DNA from: an uncultured Synechococcus sp.
Lineage (GTDB): Bacteria; Cyanobacteriota; Cyanobacteriia; Phormidesmidales; Phormidesmidaceae
Reading direction: 5' to 3'
DNA: 64,000 nt
NCBI GenBank assembly: GCA_937911865.1
Contig: CALDSK010000144.1
Span: 1-64,000, forward strand
In this document: piece by piece, positions 54,701-63,664 of the stretch
How positions within the stretch are numbered: position 1 is the first letter of the stretch
Layout: each line of letters opens with the position of its first letter
The notes under the pieces: model-generated
What the model saw: the letters and a program-made list of their open reading frames with translations, nothing else
The model's database searches: none
Told to the model about the DNA's origin: nothing
Position numbers and translations under genes: made by a program

Positions 54701-55906
54701 GTGAAAATCTTATTTTTAGATCAAAGTGGAAAGTTGGGCGGTGCCGAACTTTGCTTAGCCGATATTGTTCATCCCTTTAAGGCGAATAGCCTGGTAGGCG
54801 TCTTCTCTGAAGGGACGTTTCCTGACTACTTACGCCAGCGCAATATCCCTGTCAAAATTCTGACAGATCAAACGTTGGATGTTCAAAAATCAAGTGGTCT
54901 CCTAGCAGGACTCAAAAGTATTCGTCAGCTACTTCCACTGATTGGGAACGTCATCCGACTCAGTCGGCAGTATGACGTGATCTATACCAATACCCAGAAG
55001 GCTTTGGTAGTGGGTGCGATCGCAAGTCTCTTCAGCCGCCGGCCCCTGGTATATCATCTCCACGACATCATCTCTCCCGACCACTTTAGCGCCACCAATC
55101 GCCGCATTATCGTAACGCTAGCCAACCGGGCGACTCTCATCATTGCCAACTCTCAATCTAGCCGAGAGGCCTTTGTGCAAGCAGGCGGAAGCCCCAACAA
55201 CCTGCGTGTTGTTTATAATGGCTTTCACCTAGATCGCTACGCCGAGCACGTTAAGCGTGCAAAAGCAGAAGAGAAAGAGATTTTTCGCAACCAGATAGCT
55301 TCTACCTTCATCGCGTCTAAAACGGGTATAGAAAACAACATACGTCCGTTTATCGTAGGCCATTTTAGCCGCCTCGCTCCCTGGAAAGGGCAGCATGTAC
55401 TCATAGAGGCCCTTCAACATTGTTCAGATGACGTAGTGGTCTTATTTGTAGGCGATGCCTTGTTCGGAGAAGAAGACTATGTTCAACAGCTCCACCAGCA
55501 GGTTAAACAGCTCAAATTAGAGCGTCGAGTTAGATTTTTAAGCTTTCGCTCTGACGTTCCTCAGCTGATGATGGCCTGTGATTTGGTCGCACATACGTCT
55601 ACCGCACCTGAGCCCTTTGGGCGCGTGATTGTTGAGGCAATGCTGTGTGAAACACCCGTGATGGCGGCCGCAGCAGGCGGTGCCGCAGAGATTGTAGAGC
55701 CCGGCCAAACGGGTTGGCTGACGCCGCCAGAAGACGCCTGTCAGCTAGCAGACACCATCATGAACATTTACCATCAGCCAGCTTTAGCCCAAAAAGTCGC
55801 CGAACAAGGAAAAGCAATGGCTCAACGCCGGTTTGATGTTAGGGCAACCAACGCTCAAATTCATCAACTCCTTCAAGCAGTATTATCAGCCGGAAAAGCC
55901 CACTAA
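54701..55906 (+). CDS. Glycosyltransferase family 4
   Basis: 401 residues from a GTG four bases after the previous stop, giving a proper N-terminus (KILFLDQSGKLGGAELCL) with the GGAE motif of GT4 enzymes. The C-terminal domain has FSRLAPWKGQHVLIEAL near 226 and EPFGRVIVEAMLCETPVMAAAAGGA near 302, containing E-x7-E. A longer frame from 54656 overlaps the preceding gene and adds 15 unlikely residues. It is the last gene of the exopolysaccharide cluster and converges on the acetyltransferase gene. Confidence 0.87.
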   Translation: MKILFLDQSGKLGGAELCLADIVHPFKANSLVGVFSEGTFPDYLRQRNIPVKILTDQTLDVQKSSGLLAGLKSIRQLLPLIGNVIRLSRQYDVIYTNTQKALVVGAIASLFSRRPLVYHLHDIISPDHFSATNRRIIVTLANRATLIIANSQSSREAFVQAGGSPNNLRVVYNGFHLDRYAEHVKRAKAEEKEIFRNQIASTFIASKTGIENNIRPFIVGHFSRLAPWKGQHVLIEALQHCSDDVVVLFVGDALFGEEDYVQQLHQQVKQLKLERRVRFLSFRSDVPQLMMACDLVAHTSTAPEPFGRVIVEAMLCETPVMAAAAGGAAEIVEPGQTGWLTPPEDACQLADTIMNIYHQPALAQKVAEQGKAMAQRRFDVRATNAQIHQLLQAVLSAGKAH

Positions 55907-55915
55907 GAAAAACCG

Positions 55916-56461
55916 CTAAACAGAACGACTCTCTTTCACAGGTCGCTGAAAAATTAAATCTGTTTGATGGTCACTGCCCAGCACAAAAGGATGGGCACCC
56001 ACTTGCTTAAAGCCCCAGCGTTTGTAGAATGCGATCGCCCGGTAATTATGCTCCCAAACCCCTAGCCAAAGCGTATCGTACGCCAACTCAGCTGACTTTG
56101 CTATGGCAGCTTTCATCAGCACTGAGCCAAATCCCTGACGCAGTACAGACTTATCCACATACAACCGCTCTAGCTCTATAGGGAGATCGCCCCTCACGCT
56201 CGGCTCTACAGTGCCTATACGGAGCTTGGTATAGCCGTAGGGCAGAGTTTCTCCGTCGGGAAACAGCAGTAGAAATATGTTGTTGGGATCCGACAGTTCA
56301 GAGCGCGTACGCGCTAGCGAAAAAGCGGTTTGTAAATACGCCTCCATATCAGCTGGCTGAGATCCTTCGGTAAAAGTATCGCGAAAGGTTCGAATAGCTA
56401 GGGCGCGCAGGCTGGAAGCCTCTACAATCTGGGCCGGGCGAATAGTAAAGAGAGCCGTCAT
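55916..56461 (-). CDS. GNAT family N-acetyltransferase
   Basis: 181 residues with the GNAT fold. The acetyl-CoA-binding signature is visible as YVDKSVLRQGFGSVLMKAA (about 96-114), with the Q-x-x-G-x-G/A pyrophosphate loop (RQGFGS), followed by LWLGVWEHNYRAIAFYKRWGF. Acceptor is unknown; similar small GNATs acetylate polyamines, amino acids or protein N-termini. It lies 25 bp downstream of the AAA+ ATPase gene and is probably co-transcribed. Confidence 0.88.
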   Translation of the reverse strand: MTALFTIRPAQIVEASSLRALAIRTFRDTFTEGSQPADMEAYLQTAFSLARTRSELSDPNNIFLLLFPDGETLPYGYTKLRIGTVEPSVRGDLPIELERLYVDKSVLRQGFGSVLMKAAIAKSAELAYDTLWLGVWEHNYRAIAFYKRWGFKQVGAHPFVLGSDHQTDLIFQRPVKESRSV

Positions 56462-56486
56462 AGTTGTCGTCTAATTCACAGATGTT

Positions 56487-57572
56487 CTATTGAGCGCTTT
56501 GCGCAGCCTGAGCTGAATTGATTGCCTTATAAATTTCGGCCAGCGAATACCTCTTCTTGTTAGCATTCGGCAATGCTTGGTCGATATCAACAACAGGCAT
56601 TTCTCTCGCTTTACACAGCTTGTCTGAGAGCATCTGCGCCTCTTCTAACACTAGCTTTTGAAAGCTAACCCTGGCAAAGCACCGACCCGGGCGAATCAAA
56701 GCATCGTCTAAATCACTCACGTTGGGAAGGTTGGTTGAGAAAATTATTTTTCGGCCTTGCGATCGCACCACCCCGTCCGCAATCGACAAAAACCGATGCA
56801 AATGCTCATTGCCATGCGCCCTTGGCTTCAGCAAGTGATCCGCATCTTCAATCACAAATGCATCGTCCCACCCGGTGATAAATTTCACAAAAATCTCATC
56901 GCTTTCTAGCGCCCGCATATCCCCGGTATATAGCGCCCGCGCCTTGTCTTTTTTCTGACGAGAGATCTCTCCTAAAATCGCTCGAATCAGCCGCGTTTTA
57001 CCCGCACCCGGCAATCCTTGCAAAACCAGCACGCTCTCATCCGCCTTCAGATAGCGTTCAATAAAACGAGAAACGCCCTCTTTCAAACAAGGATACGCCT
57101 CATCATAAAGCGTATCGTTTGCCAGCTCTTCTATTTCCGCGCTGGCCAGCTCTCGCTTTGAGGTCAAAAAATTCCAATTGATCGAGAACATCGGCTCTAT
57201 AATCCGCACCGGCTCAATATGGTTTAGCAGCGCGGCTTCTGCCGCTTCTGCCTGGGCAATTCCAGCAGCCCACACGTTAAAAAAGCAAGAGCTGTAGTCC
57301 CCGCTACGGCCACCGCTTGCAGAAACAAAGAAACTTTCTGCATCTAAAATCATTGAGTTAGCGTTCAGCCGCTGCGCGTTCCAGGTCGGATCGAGTGCAA
57401 TTTTATCAAACAGCGTCTGTAGATCCATCCGCGCCGCAAATCTAAGCTCGCGGTGGATCGGATAGCGTGAGATCCCCTCATTGATAGCGTCAGCAAAACG
57501 TGACTTTATAACCAGCTGAGAAAAGTTCCAGGTATCGTGATTCAGCCCAGAGGTAAATTTCAAATCAGACAT
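56487..57572 (-). CDS. AAA+ ATPase, unknown role
   Basis: 361-residue AAA+ protein. An N-terminal domain of about 165 residues (beginning SDLKFTSGLNHDTWNFSQL) precedes the ATPase. Walker A is GLPGAGKTRL (about 184-193), Walker B FVIEDADHLL (about 238-247), sensor 1 IFSTNLPN (about 281-288) and an arginine-containing IRPGRC follows. This is the compact AAA type seen in phage-like and bacterial ATPases rather than a helicase or protease partner. Function is not known; the acetyltransferase gene 25 bp downstream may be its partner. Confidence 0.8.
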   Translation of the reverse strand: MSDLKFTSGLNHDTWNFSQLVIKSRFADAINEGISRYPIHRELRFAARMDLQTLFDKIALDPTWNAQRLNANSMILDAESFFVSASGGRSGDYSSCFFNVWAAGIAQAEAAEAALLNHIEPVRIIEPMFSINWNFLTSKRELASAEIEELANDTLYDEAYPCLKEGVSRFIERYLKADESVLVLQGLPGAGKTRLIRAILGEISRQKKDKARALYTGDMRALESDEIFVKFITGWDDAFVIEDADHLLKPRAHGNEHLHRFLSIADGVVRSQGRKIIFSTNLPNVSDLDDALIRPGRCFARVSFQKLVLEEAQMLSDKLCKAREMPVVDIDQALPNANKKRYSLAEIYKAINSAQAAQSAQ

Positions 57573-57689
57573 ACATCAGCGAATATTTGTGCGATCTTAG
57601 TTGTAACCGATCAAGATTGCGATGAGTAGAGATCGCCGCACCCTTCTAGCGCATTCTATTACCGGCTATTTACGGATTTACAACACGAT

Positions 57690-58904
57690 TTACGACAGCT
57701 CTAGGGTCATCGGCAGAAAGATAGTAAAGGTAGAGCCCTGACCTAGCGTCGACTCTAGCTTGATTTCGCCCTGTAATAGCTGCACCAGCTTGCGGACAAT
57801 CGTTAGCCCTAAACCGCTGCTCTCAGGGAGCGTTTCTTTACCCGCTTGAAAATAGGGCTCAAATATTTTTGACTGCATTTCTTCACTGATACCTTGGCCG
57901 GTATCACACACGACGAGTGCCCACCGCTTTGACGCGCTATCAGCCGCCACAGGGTCAGTAACAATATAGCTAGCAATCGTCACATTTCCCCTGTCGGTAT
58001 AGCGAATAGCATTGCTCACCAGGTTAGTCAAGATTTGCTGCAAGCGCAGGCTATCGGTCATTACCTGCTTTGGCCCCTGCTCACAGTTCATCGCCAGCTC
58101 GATATTTTTACGTTCGATACTAGGCTCTAAAGCTTCCATGACCGTTTTAATCAGAGGGCGCAGTTGAACAGACTCCACCGTCAACGTCAGCTGTTCAGAA
58201 TCGGCTCGGGCAACTTCTAACGTGTTGTTAATTAACCTTAGTAGCTGCCGGCCGTTATCTAGTATGCGCTCCATCTGTTTCATTTCCATCGGCTTAGCAA
58301 TATCTTTTGCTAGCTGCTTTTGCTGTTTCCTCAGCAAAATAGAAGAAAAACTAATGATGGAGTTAAGCGGATTTTTTAGCTCATGCGCTAGATGTGAGAG
58401 ACTGTCTTTTTGAGTTTGAACAAGCCTGGTAAGCTCTTGATTAGTCAGTAACAGCTGAGCATGCATTTTCTCTAGCACTGATAACCGACGAGACATGTAG
58501 CTCTCGACCGATATTAACACCACCCTATCGAGCACGCTATCAATGTGACGGACAGCGCTCAGAGCTTCTTTAACAGATCCTGTAACGAGCTCTGGCTCTA
58601 GCGCCAAAATAACAACATTTCGTAGCACTCGGTATTCACGAATCACTTCAGATAGATGGAAACCTTGTTCAGCACGCACCGCACCGTGCTCTAAAGCATC
58701 TTCTTTGACTTCTTGTTCTTCATCTGCAAAGGCAGCTGTTAGCAAAGTAGCAACAGACTCTAAGACATCGGGCAGTCCATTGTGAATTGCCGCATAGGTT
58801 AATCCCTTGACGCTATCAATTTCAACATCTGCACTGACAGCATCAACCCAGATATCGACAACGTCATCTAACTTATCTAGCAGGGCCTGTCCAAGGTCTT
58901 TCAT
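57690..58904 (-). CDS. Sensor histidine kinase with RsbRD-like N-terminal domain
   Basis: About 404 residues from the ATG at 58904. The N-terminal domain (about 1-150: LGQALLDKLDDVVDIWVDAV, later HGAVRAEQGFHLSEVIREYRVLR) resembles the RsbRD/RsbT-co-antagonist N-terminal globin-like fold, which senses signals inside the cell. The kinase core has the phosphorylated His in HLAHELKNPLNS (near 171) and ATPase boxes N (LTNLVSNAIRYT), G1 (VCDTGQGIS) and G2 (SSGLGLTIVRKL). No transmembrane helix, so a cytosolic sensor. A GTG-free longer frame to 58964 would add 20 unlikely residues. Response-regulator partner not in the window. Confidence 0.88.
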   Translation of the reverse strand: MKDLGQALLDKLDDVVDIWVDAVSADVEIDSVKGLTYAAIHNGLPDVLESVATLLTAAFADEEQEVKEDALEHGAVRAEQGFHLSEVIREYRVLRNVVILALEPELVTGSVKEALSAVRHIDSVLDRVVLISVESYMSRRLSVLEKMHAQLLLTNQELTRLVQTQKDSLSHLAHELKNPLNSIISFSSILLRKQQKQLAKDIAKPMEMKQMERILDNGRQLLRLINNTLEVARADSEQLTLTVESVQLRPLIKTVMEALEPSIERKNIELAMNCEQGPKQVMTDSLRLQQILTNLVSNAIRYTDRGNVTIASYIVTDPVAADSASKRWALVVCDTGQGISEEMQSKIFEPYFQAGKETLPESSGLGLTIVRKLVQLLQGEIKLESTLGQGSTFTIFLPMTLELS

Positions 58905-59199
58905 GATCGTTTCACAAGGCGGCTCAGCAGAGTAATCTACACCAGTTGCAGAGAACCACAGCACTACTTAGCCTAACAGGCATTGCCAGTTTGCAAAACT
59001 TTAAATAACATCCTGATACATTCGCTACTTTTCACGCATACCAGACAAAAGAAACGCTTTACAGATGCCTTTAGCTACCCTCGTATAAACGAACTGCAAG
59101 CCTTAAAACTGTACAGTCTAGTCTTTTTATCTTCGACGATTTCGCGACTTCTCAGCTAGAACACTCGTCAATACCCTTGTCGAAAGTCCCCGTTAAAGC

Positions 59200-59532
59200 T
59201 TAGTTTTCGACAGCTTTCTGAGGGTCTATCTCTTCTATATGCTTCATTTCCATGCCTTCGTGCCCTTCGTGATTCATCAAACTCATACTGGAAGGGCCCA
59301 TCGCCATAACGCCCATCGATACGGCACCAGCAACCACTACGCCCATCGAAACCAGGCCAGCAGAGATTACGCCCATAGAGATCACGCCAATCGAGATAAT
59401 GCCATGAGAAATAATGCCAATTGAAACTACGCCGTGAGAGGTCACCCCTATAGCAACGAAGCCATGTGCACCCATACCAATAGAAACAAGCTTCTTTTTC
59501 TCTTTCGTCTGCTGTGGCGAGTAGTCTGTCAT
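59200..59532 (-). CDS. Glycine-periodic pentapeptide repeat protein
   Basis: 110-residue protein built from about 12 five-residue units with Gly at a fixed position (VSIGM, GAHGF, VAIGV, TSHGV, VSIGI and so on), residues about 16-78. Between Gly residues lie Ile/Val and Ser/His/Met, so a beta-solenoid or tightly packed repeat sheet is plausible; it is unlike the ALxLx pentapeptide repeats of DNA mimics. The N-terminus is charged (KEKKK) and the C-terminus is His/Met/Glu-rich (NHEGHEGMEMKHIEEI), a possible metal site. I know no function. The opposite strand over the same span is only a shadow of this repeat. Confidence 0.72.
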   Translation of the reverse strand: MTDYSPQQTKEKKKLVSIGMGAHGFVAIGVTSHGVVSIGIISHGIISIGVISMGVISAGLVSMGVVVAGAVSMGVMAMGPSSMSLMNHEGHEGMEMKHIEEIDPQKAVEN

Positions 59533-59683
59533 AAATCAAACGATGGGTAGGATCTTCAAAAGTTCGGATTTTGGCAGAGCCTTATGATATTAGTGTGTTT
59601 TGCTAGAAAAAACAAAAGACAGCTTGTCAACATCGCAGGTATTTTTGACGAAATAGGCTGTTTACTGACAGTTTTAGCCTCTA

Positions 59684-60520
59684 TTACAACATTTGCAGTG
59701 CAACAGGATTTCTAGGGGCAGGAAATGCCGCATTTAATGTGGCTAAGTCTTCAGGGCTCAGCTCTATATCAAGCGCTGCATAGTTTTGTTCTATATGCTC
59801 TATCCAGCTAGATTTAGGGATAACAATGATATTGTCTTGGTGGAGTAGCCAAGCGATCGCAATTTGTGCCTCATTCACACCGGTCTCTTTCGCCACCTGC
59901 TTCAGCGCTGGCTTATTCAACAGTCGCCCTTGCTCAATCGGCGAGTAAGCCATCACCGGGATCTCTCTTTGAGCACACCACGGCAGCAAATTCAGCTCTA
60001 CGCCTCGGCGGCTTAAATTGTATAAAATTTGATTTGTTGCCACCCGATCGCCGCCGGGAATTGCCATCGCTTCCTCCATGTCGTCCACATCAAAGTTGCT
60101 GACACCATAGTCACGAATTTTGCCTGCCTGCTGAAGCGATTGAAAGGCTTCTAACGTTTCGGTAAGCGGATAGGCTCCTCGCCAGTGAAGCAGGTATAGA
60201 TCGAGATAGTCGGTATTCAGACGTTTTAAGGAGCGATCGCAAGCTGCAATCACTCCTTGACGAGACGCATTGTGCGGGTAGACCTTGCTGACTAAAAACA
60301 CTTCAGAGCGGCGAGGTGCGATCGCCTCTGCCACGACCTCCTCAGCACCGCCCTCACCGTACATTTCCGCCGTATCGATCAGCGAAAACCCCAGCTCCAG
60401 TCCTCTCTGCAAGGCCGCAACTTCAGCCTGTCGCTGCTGACGACTTTCACCCATCCGCCAGGTTCCCATGCCCAACGCAGGAATCGACTGCCCAGACGGC
60501 AGCGCAAACGTTCTCATCAT
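59684..60520 (-). CDS. Aldo/keto reductase
   Basis: 278-residue NADPH-dependent reductase with the full AKR pattern: catalytic Asp and Tyr in FSLIDTAEMYGEGGAEEVV (about 50-68), Lys in VFLVSKVYP (about 78-85) and His in YLLHWRGAYP (about 112). C-terminal coenzyme site IPKSSWIEHIEQN. Substrate is an unknown aldehyde or ketone. It lies 14 bp downstream of the FdhF/YdeP oxidoreductase on the same strand, so the two are likely one operon. Confidence 0.92.
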   Translation of the reverse strand: MMRTFALPSGQSIPALGMGTWRMGESRQQRQAEVAALQRGLELGFSLIDTAEMYGEGGAEEVVAEAIAPRRSEVFLVSKVYPHNASRQGVIAACDRSLKRLNTDYLDLYLLHWRGAYPLTETLEAFQSLQQAGKIRDYGVSNFDVDDMEEAMAIPGGDRVATNQILYNLSRRGVELNLLPWCAQREIPVMAYSPIEQGRLLNKPALKQVAKETGVNEAQIAIAWLLHQDNIIVIPKSSWIEHIEQNYAALDIELSPEDLATLNAAFPAPRNPVALQML

Positions 60521-60534
60521 TGCTTACTCCAAAA

Positions 60535-62802
60535 CTAGCTGTACACTAACACCGGCACTCGCTTATAGGCAGGCGTATGAGATTTGGGATCGCTCACTGC
60601 CTTCATCAGGACATTGGCTTCAGGGTAAAACATCAAAGCCGCCCCTGGCCGAATAGCACCGCTAATAATTTCAATATTCTCTAGTCGGCCAGCCTCACCT
60701 TGTACCGTAACTCGCTGATGGTTCAAGAGTCCGCCTTTCTTAATGTCTTCAGGGCTCATCAAAATGCACTCACGGTGTGGCATACCGCGATATTTATCAT
60801 CAGTCTTATAAACAACAGTATTGTGTTGCCGGTAGCTGCGGGCAGTTATCAGCGACAAAACCAGACCCGTTTCTTGCCCAAACAACCCTGGCGTTAGCAC
60901 TGTTAGTTCAGGCAGCGGCGTTAGCTGCATCTTCGCCTTACCCGATGCTGTCTTAAACGCTGGGTGAGTAAAAATACGACCCGCAATCGTAAACTCTGCT
61001 TTTGTCTCGTCAATCTCTCCTATTTTCTCATAGCCGGAAACCGTCTTAGCAATTAGCTGACGCACATAGCGCGTATCTTGCAGCTTTCGCCAGTCAATCG
61101 GCGAATTGCCATGTACACGATAGGCCAACTCTGTCAGCAGCTGCACTTCCGGCACCAAATCAGCATCGGCAAGATGACTCTTGCCCTCATCGTTTAGCCG
61201 TACAAAGTTGTTGCCAGACTCAACCGTCGTTTTGTGCGGGTTCTCAAATCGATTGAACACGGGAAGAATCAGCGTGTTCTTTTTCCCCAATCCATGAAAA
61301 TGGCCTACGTTGGGTTTAGTCGCAACATAAACAACCGTCTCTATGTTGCCAAGCGCTCGTTTTGCCTGCGTCAGATCTGGGTTAGCAGCGTAGAGATTTC
61401 CGCCTAAACACAGCAATGTATCGACGTTTCCTTCCTCGGCGGCTTCAATTAGCGATCGCGCATGATAGCCCGGTTCACGAACCAAAGGCTGACCGACAAC
61501 TTTCTCTAGGGCTTCTCTCAGAGCAGGTTTAATATCATTTTTCACACCCATAGAGCCAAAGCCCTGAACGTTCGAATGGCCGCGAATCGGCATAACGCCC
61601 GCACCCATTTTGCCAACGTTGCCCGTCATCAGCGCCGTATTTGCAATGCCACACACATTATCAGTGCCATTCGCCTGATGCGTAATCCCCATAGCCCAAG
61701 CAAACACAACTCTCTTCGCCTGACTAATCAGCATAGCCGCCGCTTCAATATCAGCTTTAGGAATACCGCAGACTTTAATAATTGTTTCCCAAGCTGTTTG
61801 CTGAGCCTGCTCTACAACGGCTTCCCACCCTTCTGTATTCGCTTGGAGAAAGTCTCTATCAATTAAATCTCTTTCTATCAGAGACTTTTGAATACCGATA
61901 AACAGAGCCAAATCAGAACCAGGAATCGGCTGAAGGAACAGATTAGCGATATCAGAACCGGGAACAAGAGACTTTACAGGAAAAGCCGGTGAGCCGTATT
62001 TGACTAGGCCGACCTCACGAATGGGGTTAATGACCAAGATGCTGCCACCGCGATCGCGCACTTTAATCAGCTCATTCATCAGCCTGGGATGATTCGCAGG
62101 CGCATTCGAGCCCACCAGCACCACACAGTCAGACTGCTTCAAGCTTTCCAAACTCACCGTCGACGTCCCCGAGCCAAACGTCGCACTCAGCCCAGTCGTA
62201 GAAGGTCTATGACACAAATCAGAACAGTCGGCCAAATTGTTAGAACCCAGCAACCGCATCATTAGCTGAAGCAAAAAGGCCGCTTCATTCGAAGATCGCC
62301 CAGAGCTATAAGAGGCCACGCGCTCCGGAGGCTGACGAAAGGCTTCCGCCATCAGGCTATAGGCCGCTTCCCAGGTAATTCGCTTATAGTAAGACGATCC
62401 TTCAGTCAAAATGGCAGGGAAACTCAGACGACCTAGCCTATCAGCTTCCATAGAAGACAGCTTTTGCAGCTCAGTAATGCTGTGCTTTTCAAAAAAGTGT
62501 GGCTCTACCGGTGGCTGCAGTTCAGCGATTATCGCTTCCATACTCTTCATGCAGCGCTGAACCTTCTCACCTTCTTCGTTAGTGAAGCCTCCCTTTTGCC
62601 CACCCGTACCCCACGCGCACGACAGACAAGCACTCTTGTGAAACAGCGTTTTCCATACAGGCAGTCCCTTTGCAGAAAGCGTATTCTTCGCCCAGTATTC
62701 AATCAGGGGCAGCCCACCACCGATATCTTTTCCGGTATGCGCTTCTCTCTGCGCAGCAGCAGGTTCACCAGCAGACTCAATCGGAGAGCGAGCATCTTCC
62801 AT
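60535..62802 (-). CDS. FdhF/YdeP family molybdopterin oxidoreductase
   Basis: 755-residue molybdo-bis-pterin oxidoreductase of the FdhF/YdeP type. The N-terminus has the family opening GGLPLIEYWAKNTLSAKGLPVWKTLF and a Cys region CLSCAWG near 61, without a classic [4Fe-4S] ferredoxin domain. The main part shows the pterin-binding segments VLVGSNAPANHPRLMNEL near 235, MTGNVGKMGAGVMPIRGHSNVQGFG near 400 and the C-terminal cofactor-binding domain with SYRQHNTVVYKTDDKYRGMP. Proteins of this family are linked to acid resistance in E. coli but their substrate is uncertain. Followed by an aldo/keto reductase. Confidence 0.9.
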   Translation of the reverse strand: MEDARSPIESAGEPAAAQREAHTGKDIGGGLPLIEYWAKNTLSAKGLPVWKTLFHKSACLSCAWGTGGQKGGFTNEEGEKVQRCMKSMEAIIAELQPPVEPHFFEKHSITELQKLSSMEADRLGRLSFPAILTEGSSYYKRITWEAAYSLMAEAFRQPPERVASYSSGRSSNEAAFLLQLMMRLLGSNNLADCSDLCHRPSTTGLSATFGSGTSTVSLESLKQSDCVVLVGSNAPANHPRLMNELIKVRDRGGSILVINPIREVGLVKYGSPAFPVKSLVPGSDIANLFLQPIPGSDLALFIGIQKSLIERDLIDRDFLQANTEGWEAVVEQAQQTAWETIIKVCGIPKADIEAAAMLISQAKRVVFAWAMGITHQANGTDNVCGIANTALMTGNVGKMGAGVMPIRGHSNVQGFGSMGVKNDIKPALREALEKVVGQPLVREPGYHARSLIEAAEEGNVDTLLCLGGNLYAANPDLTQAKRALGNIETVVYVATKPNVGHFHGLGKKNTLILPVFNRFENPHKTTVESGNNFVRLNDEGKSHLADADLVPEVQLLTELAYRVHGNSPIDWRKLQDTRYVRQLIAKTVSGYEKIGEIDETKAEFTIAGRIFTHPAFKTASGKAKMQLTPLPELTVLTPGLFGQETGLVLSLITARSYRQHNTVVYKTDDKYRGMPHRECILMSPEDIKKGGLLNHQRVTVQGEAGRLENIEIISGAIRPGAALMFYPEANVLMKAVSDPKSHTPAYKRVPVLVYS

Positions 62803-62944
62803 AAGGGATCACTGAAAAAGCCATATAACGATTATGCTATTAAAAGGCGTGGCCACAAGCCTCTAACCTACGAAAGAGCTAGAAAACCAGGTCTCAAAGC
62901 TAACCACCTCAGTCGTTACTATCATCTAGTAGGAGACGAGCAAA

Positions 62945-63271
62945 ATGATCGCGAAGTTAGAACCGTTTGTAACTGAACGACTCCTTGCCACACCTGAACA
63001 AATTCAGGCATACTGCCAGCGATGGAAAATCGTAGCAATGGCATTATTCGGCTCAATTCTTCGAGACGACTTCCGCCCAGACAGTGATATAGATATTTTA
63101 GTCACCTTTGAGCCCAGTCCTGGATGGAGTCTCTTTGATCTGATGGATATGGAAGAGGAACTAAAAAGTATACTCAAGCGAGAGGTTGACCTTGTTAATA
63201 AAAAATGCCTGATAAACCCATACAGAAGGCAAGAAATTTTAGGCACCTGTCAGTACATCTATGAGCAGTAA
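62945..63271 (+). CDS. mntA: MntA-type nucleotidyltransferase antitoxin
   Basis: 108-residue minimal nucleotidyltransferase. The signature GS-x10-DxD is seen as GSILRDDFRPDSDIDILV (about 37-54). MntA proteins neutralise their HepT partner by adding AMP to a Tyr. The HepT gene overlaps the end of this one by 11 bp, the usual arrangement. Confidence 0.88.
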   Translation: MIAKLEPFVTERLLATPEQIQAYCQRWKIVAMALFGSILRDDFRPDSDIDILVTFEPSPGWSLFDLMDMEEELKSILKREVDLVNKKCLINPYRRQEILGTCQYIYEQ

Positions 63272-63617
63272 AAACAGAGACGCAGCCTACCTTTGGGATA
63301 TGGTCCAAGCCATCAGTCATGTTCAGAATTTTGTGGAAGACATCACTTACGATGACTACATCAATAGCCACTTAATTCAGAGCGCTGTAGAACGACAGTT
63401 GGAAATACTAGGAGAAGCTGCTGGAAGAATTTCTACAGAGCTACGTCAGGCTAATCCAGACATTGATTGGAAAAGGATTGTTGGACTGAGAAACGTTTTG
63501 ATTCATCAGTACAATAAAGTTGAAATTGAAACTATTTGGAAGATTGCGACTACAGTTGTTGTCCCAGTGAAAAAGAGGTTGGAATCTCTGTTGCCTCCTC
63601 TTTTTGAACCAGAATGA
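63261..63617 (+). CDS. hepT: HepT-like (DUF86) ribonuclease toxin
   Basis: 118-residue HEPN toxin. The RX4HXY motif that forms the RNase centre is present as RNVLIHQY (about 76-83), the Tyr being the target of AMPylation by MntA. All-alpha, beginning DAAYLWDMVQAISHVQNFV. Start codon lies inside the mntA reading frame (11-bp overlap), coupling their translation. Confidence 0.9.
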   Translation: MSSKNRDAAYLWDMVQAISHVQNFVEDITYDDYINSHLIQSAVERQLEILGEAAGRISTELRQANPDIDWKRIVGLRNVLIHQYNKVEIETIWKIATTVVVPVKKRLESLLPPLFEPE

Positions 63618-63664
63618 ATTACGGGAAAGCCATAGTAGTTTCCAGATACTCTCCAACAACTTAT

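Noticed and set aside
56487..57572. Rubisco activase or phage replication ATPase
   Set aside because: Motifs are generic AAA+ and neither the Rca N-terminus nor any phage gene is nearby.
59168..59539. Second minus-strand frame rich in Trp/Arg/Gly over the pentad-repeat gene
   Set aside because: A shadow of the 15-nt codon repeat of the glycine-periodic gene in another frame.
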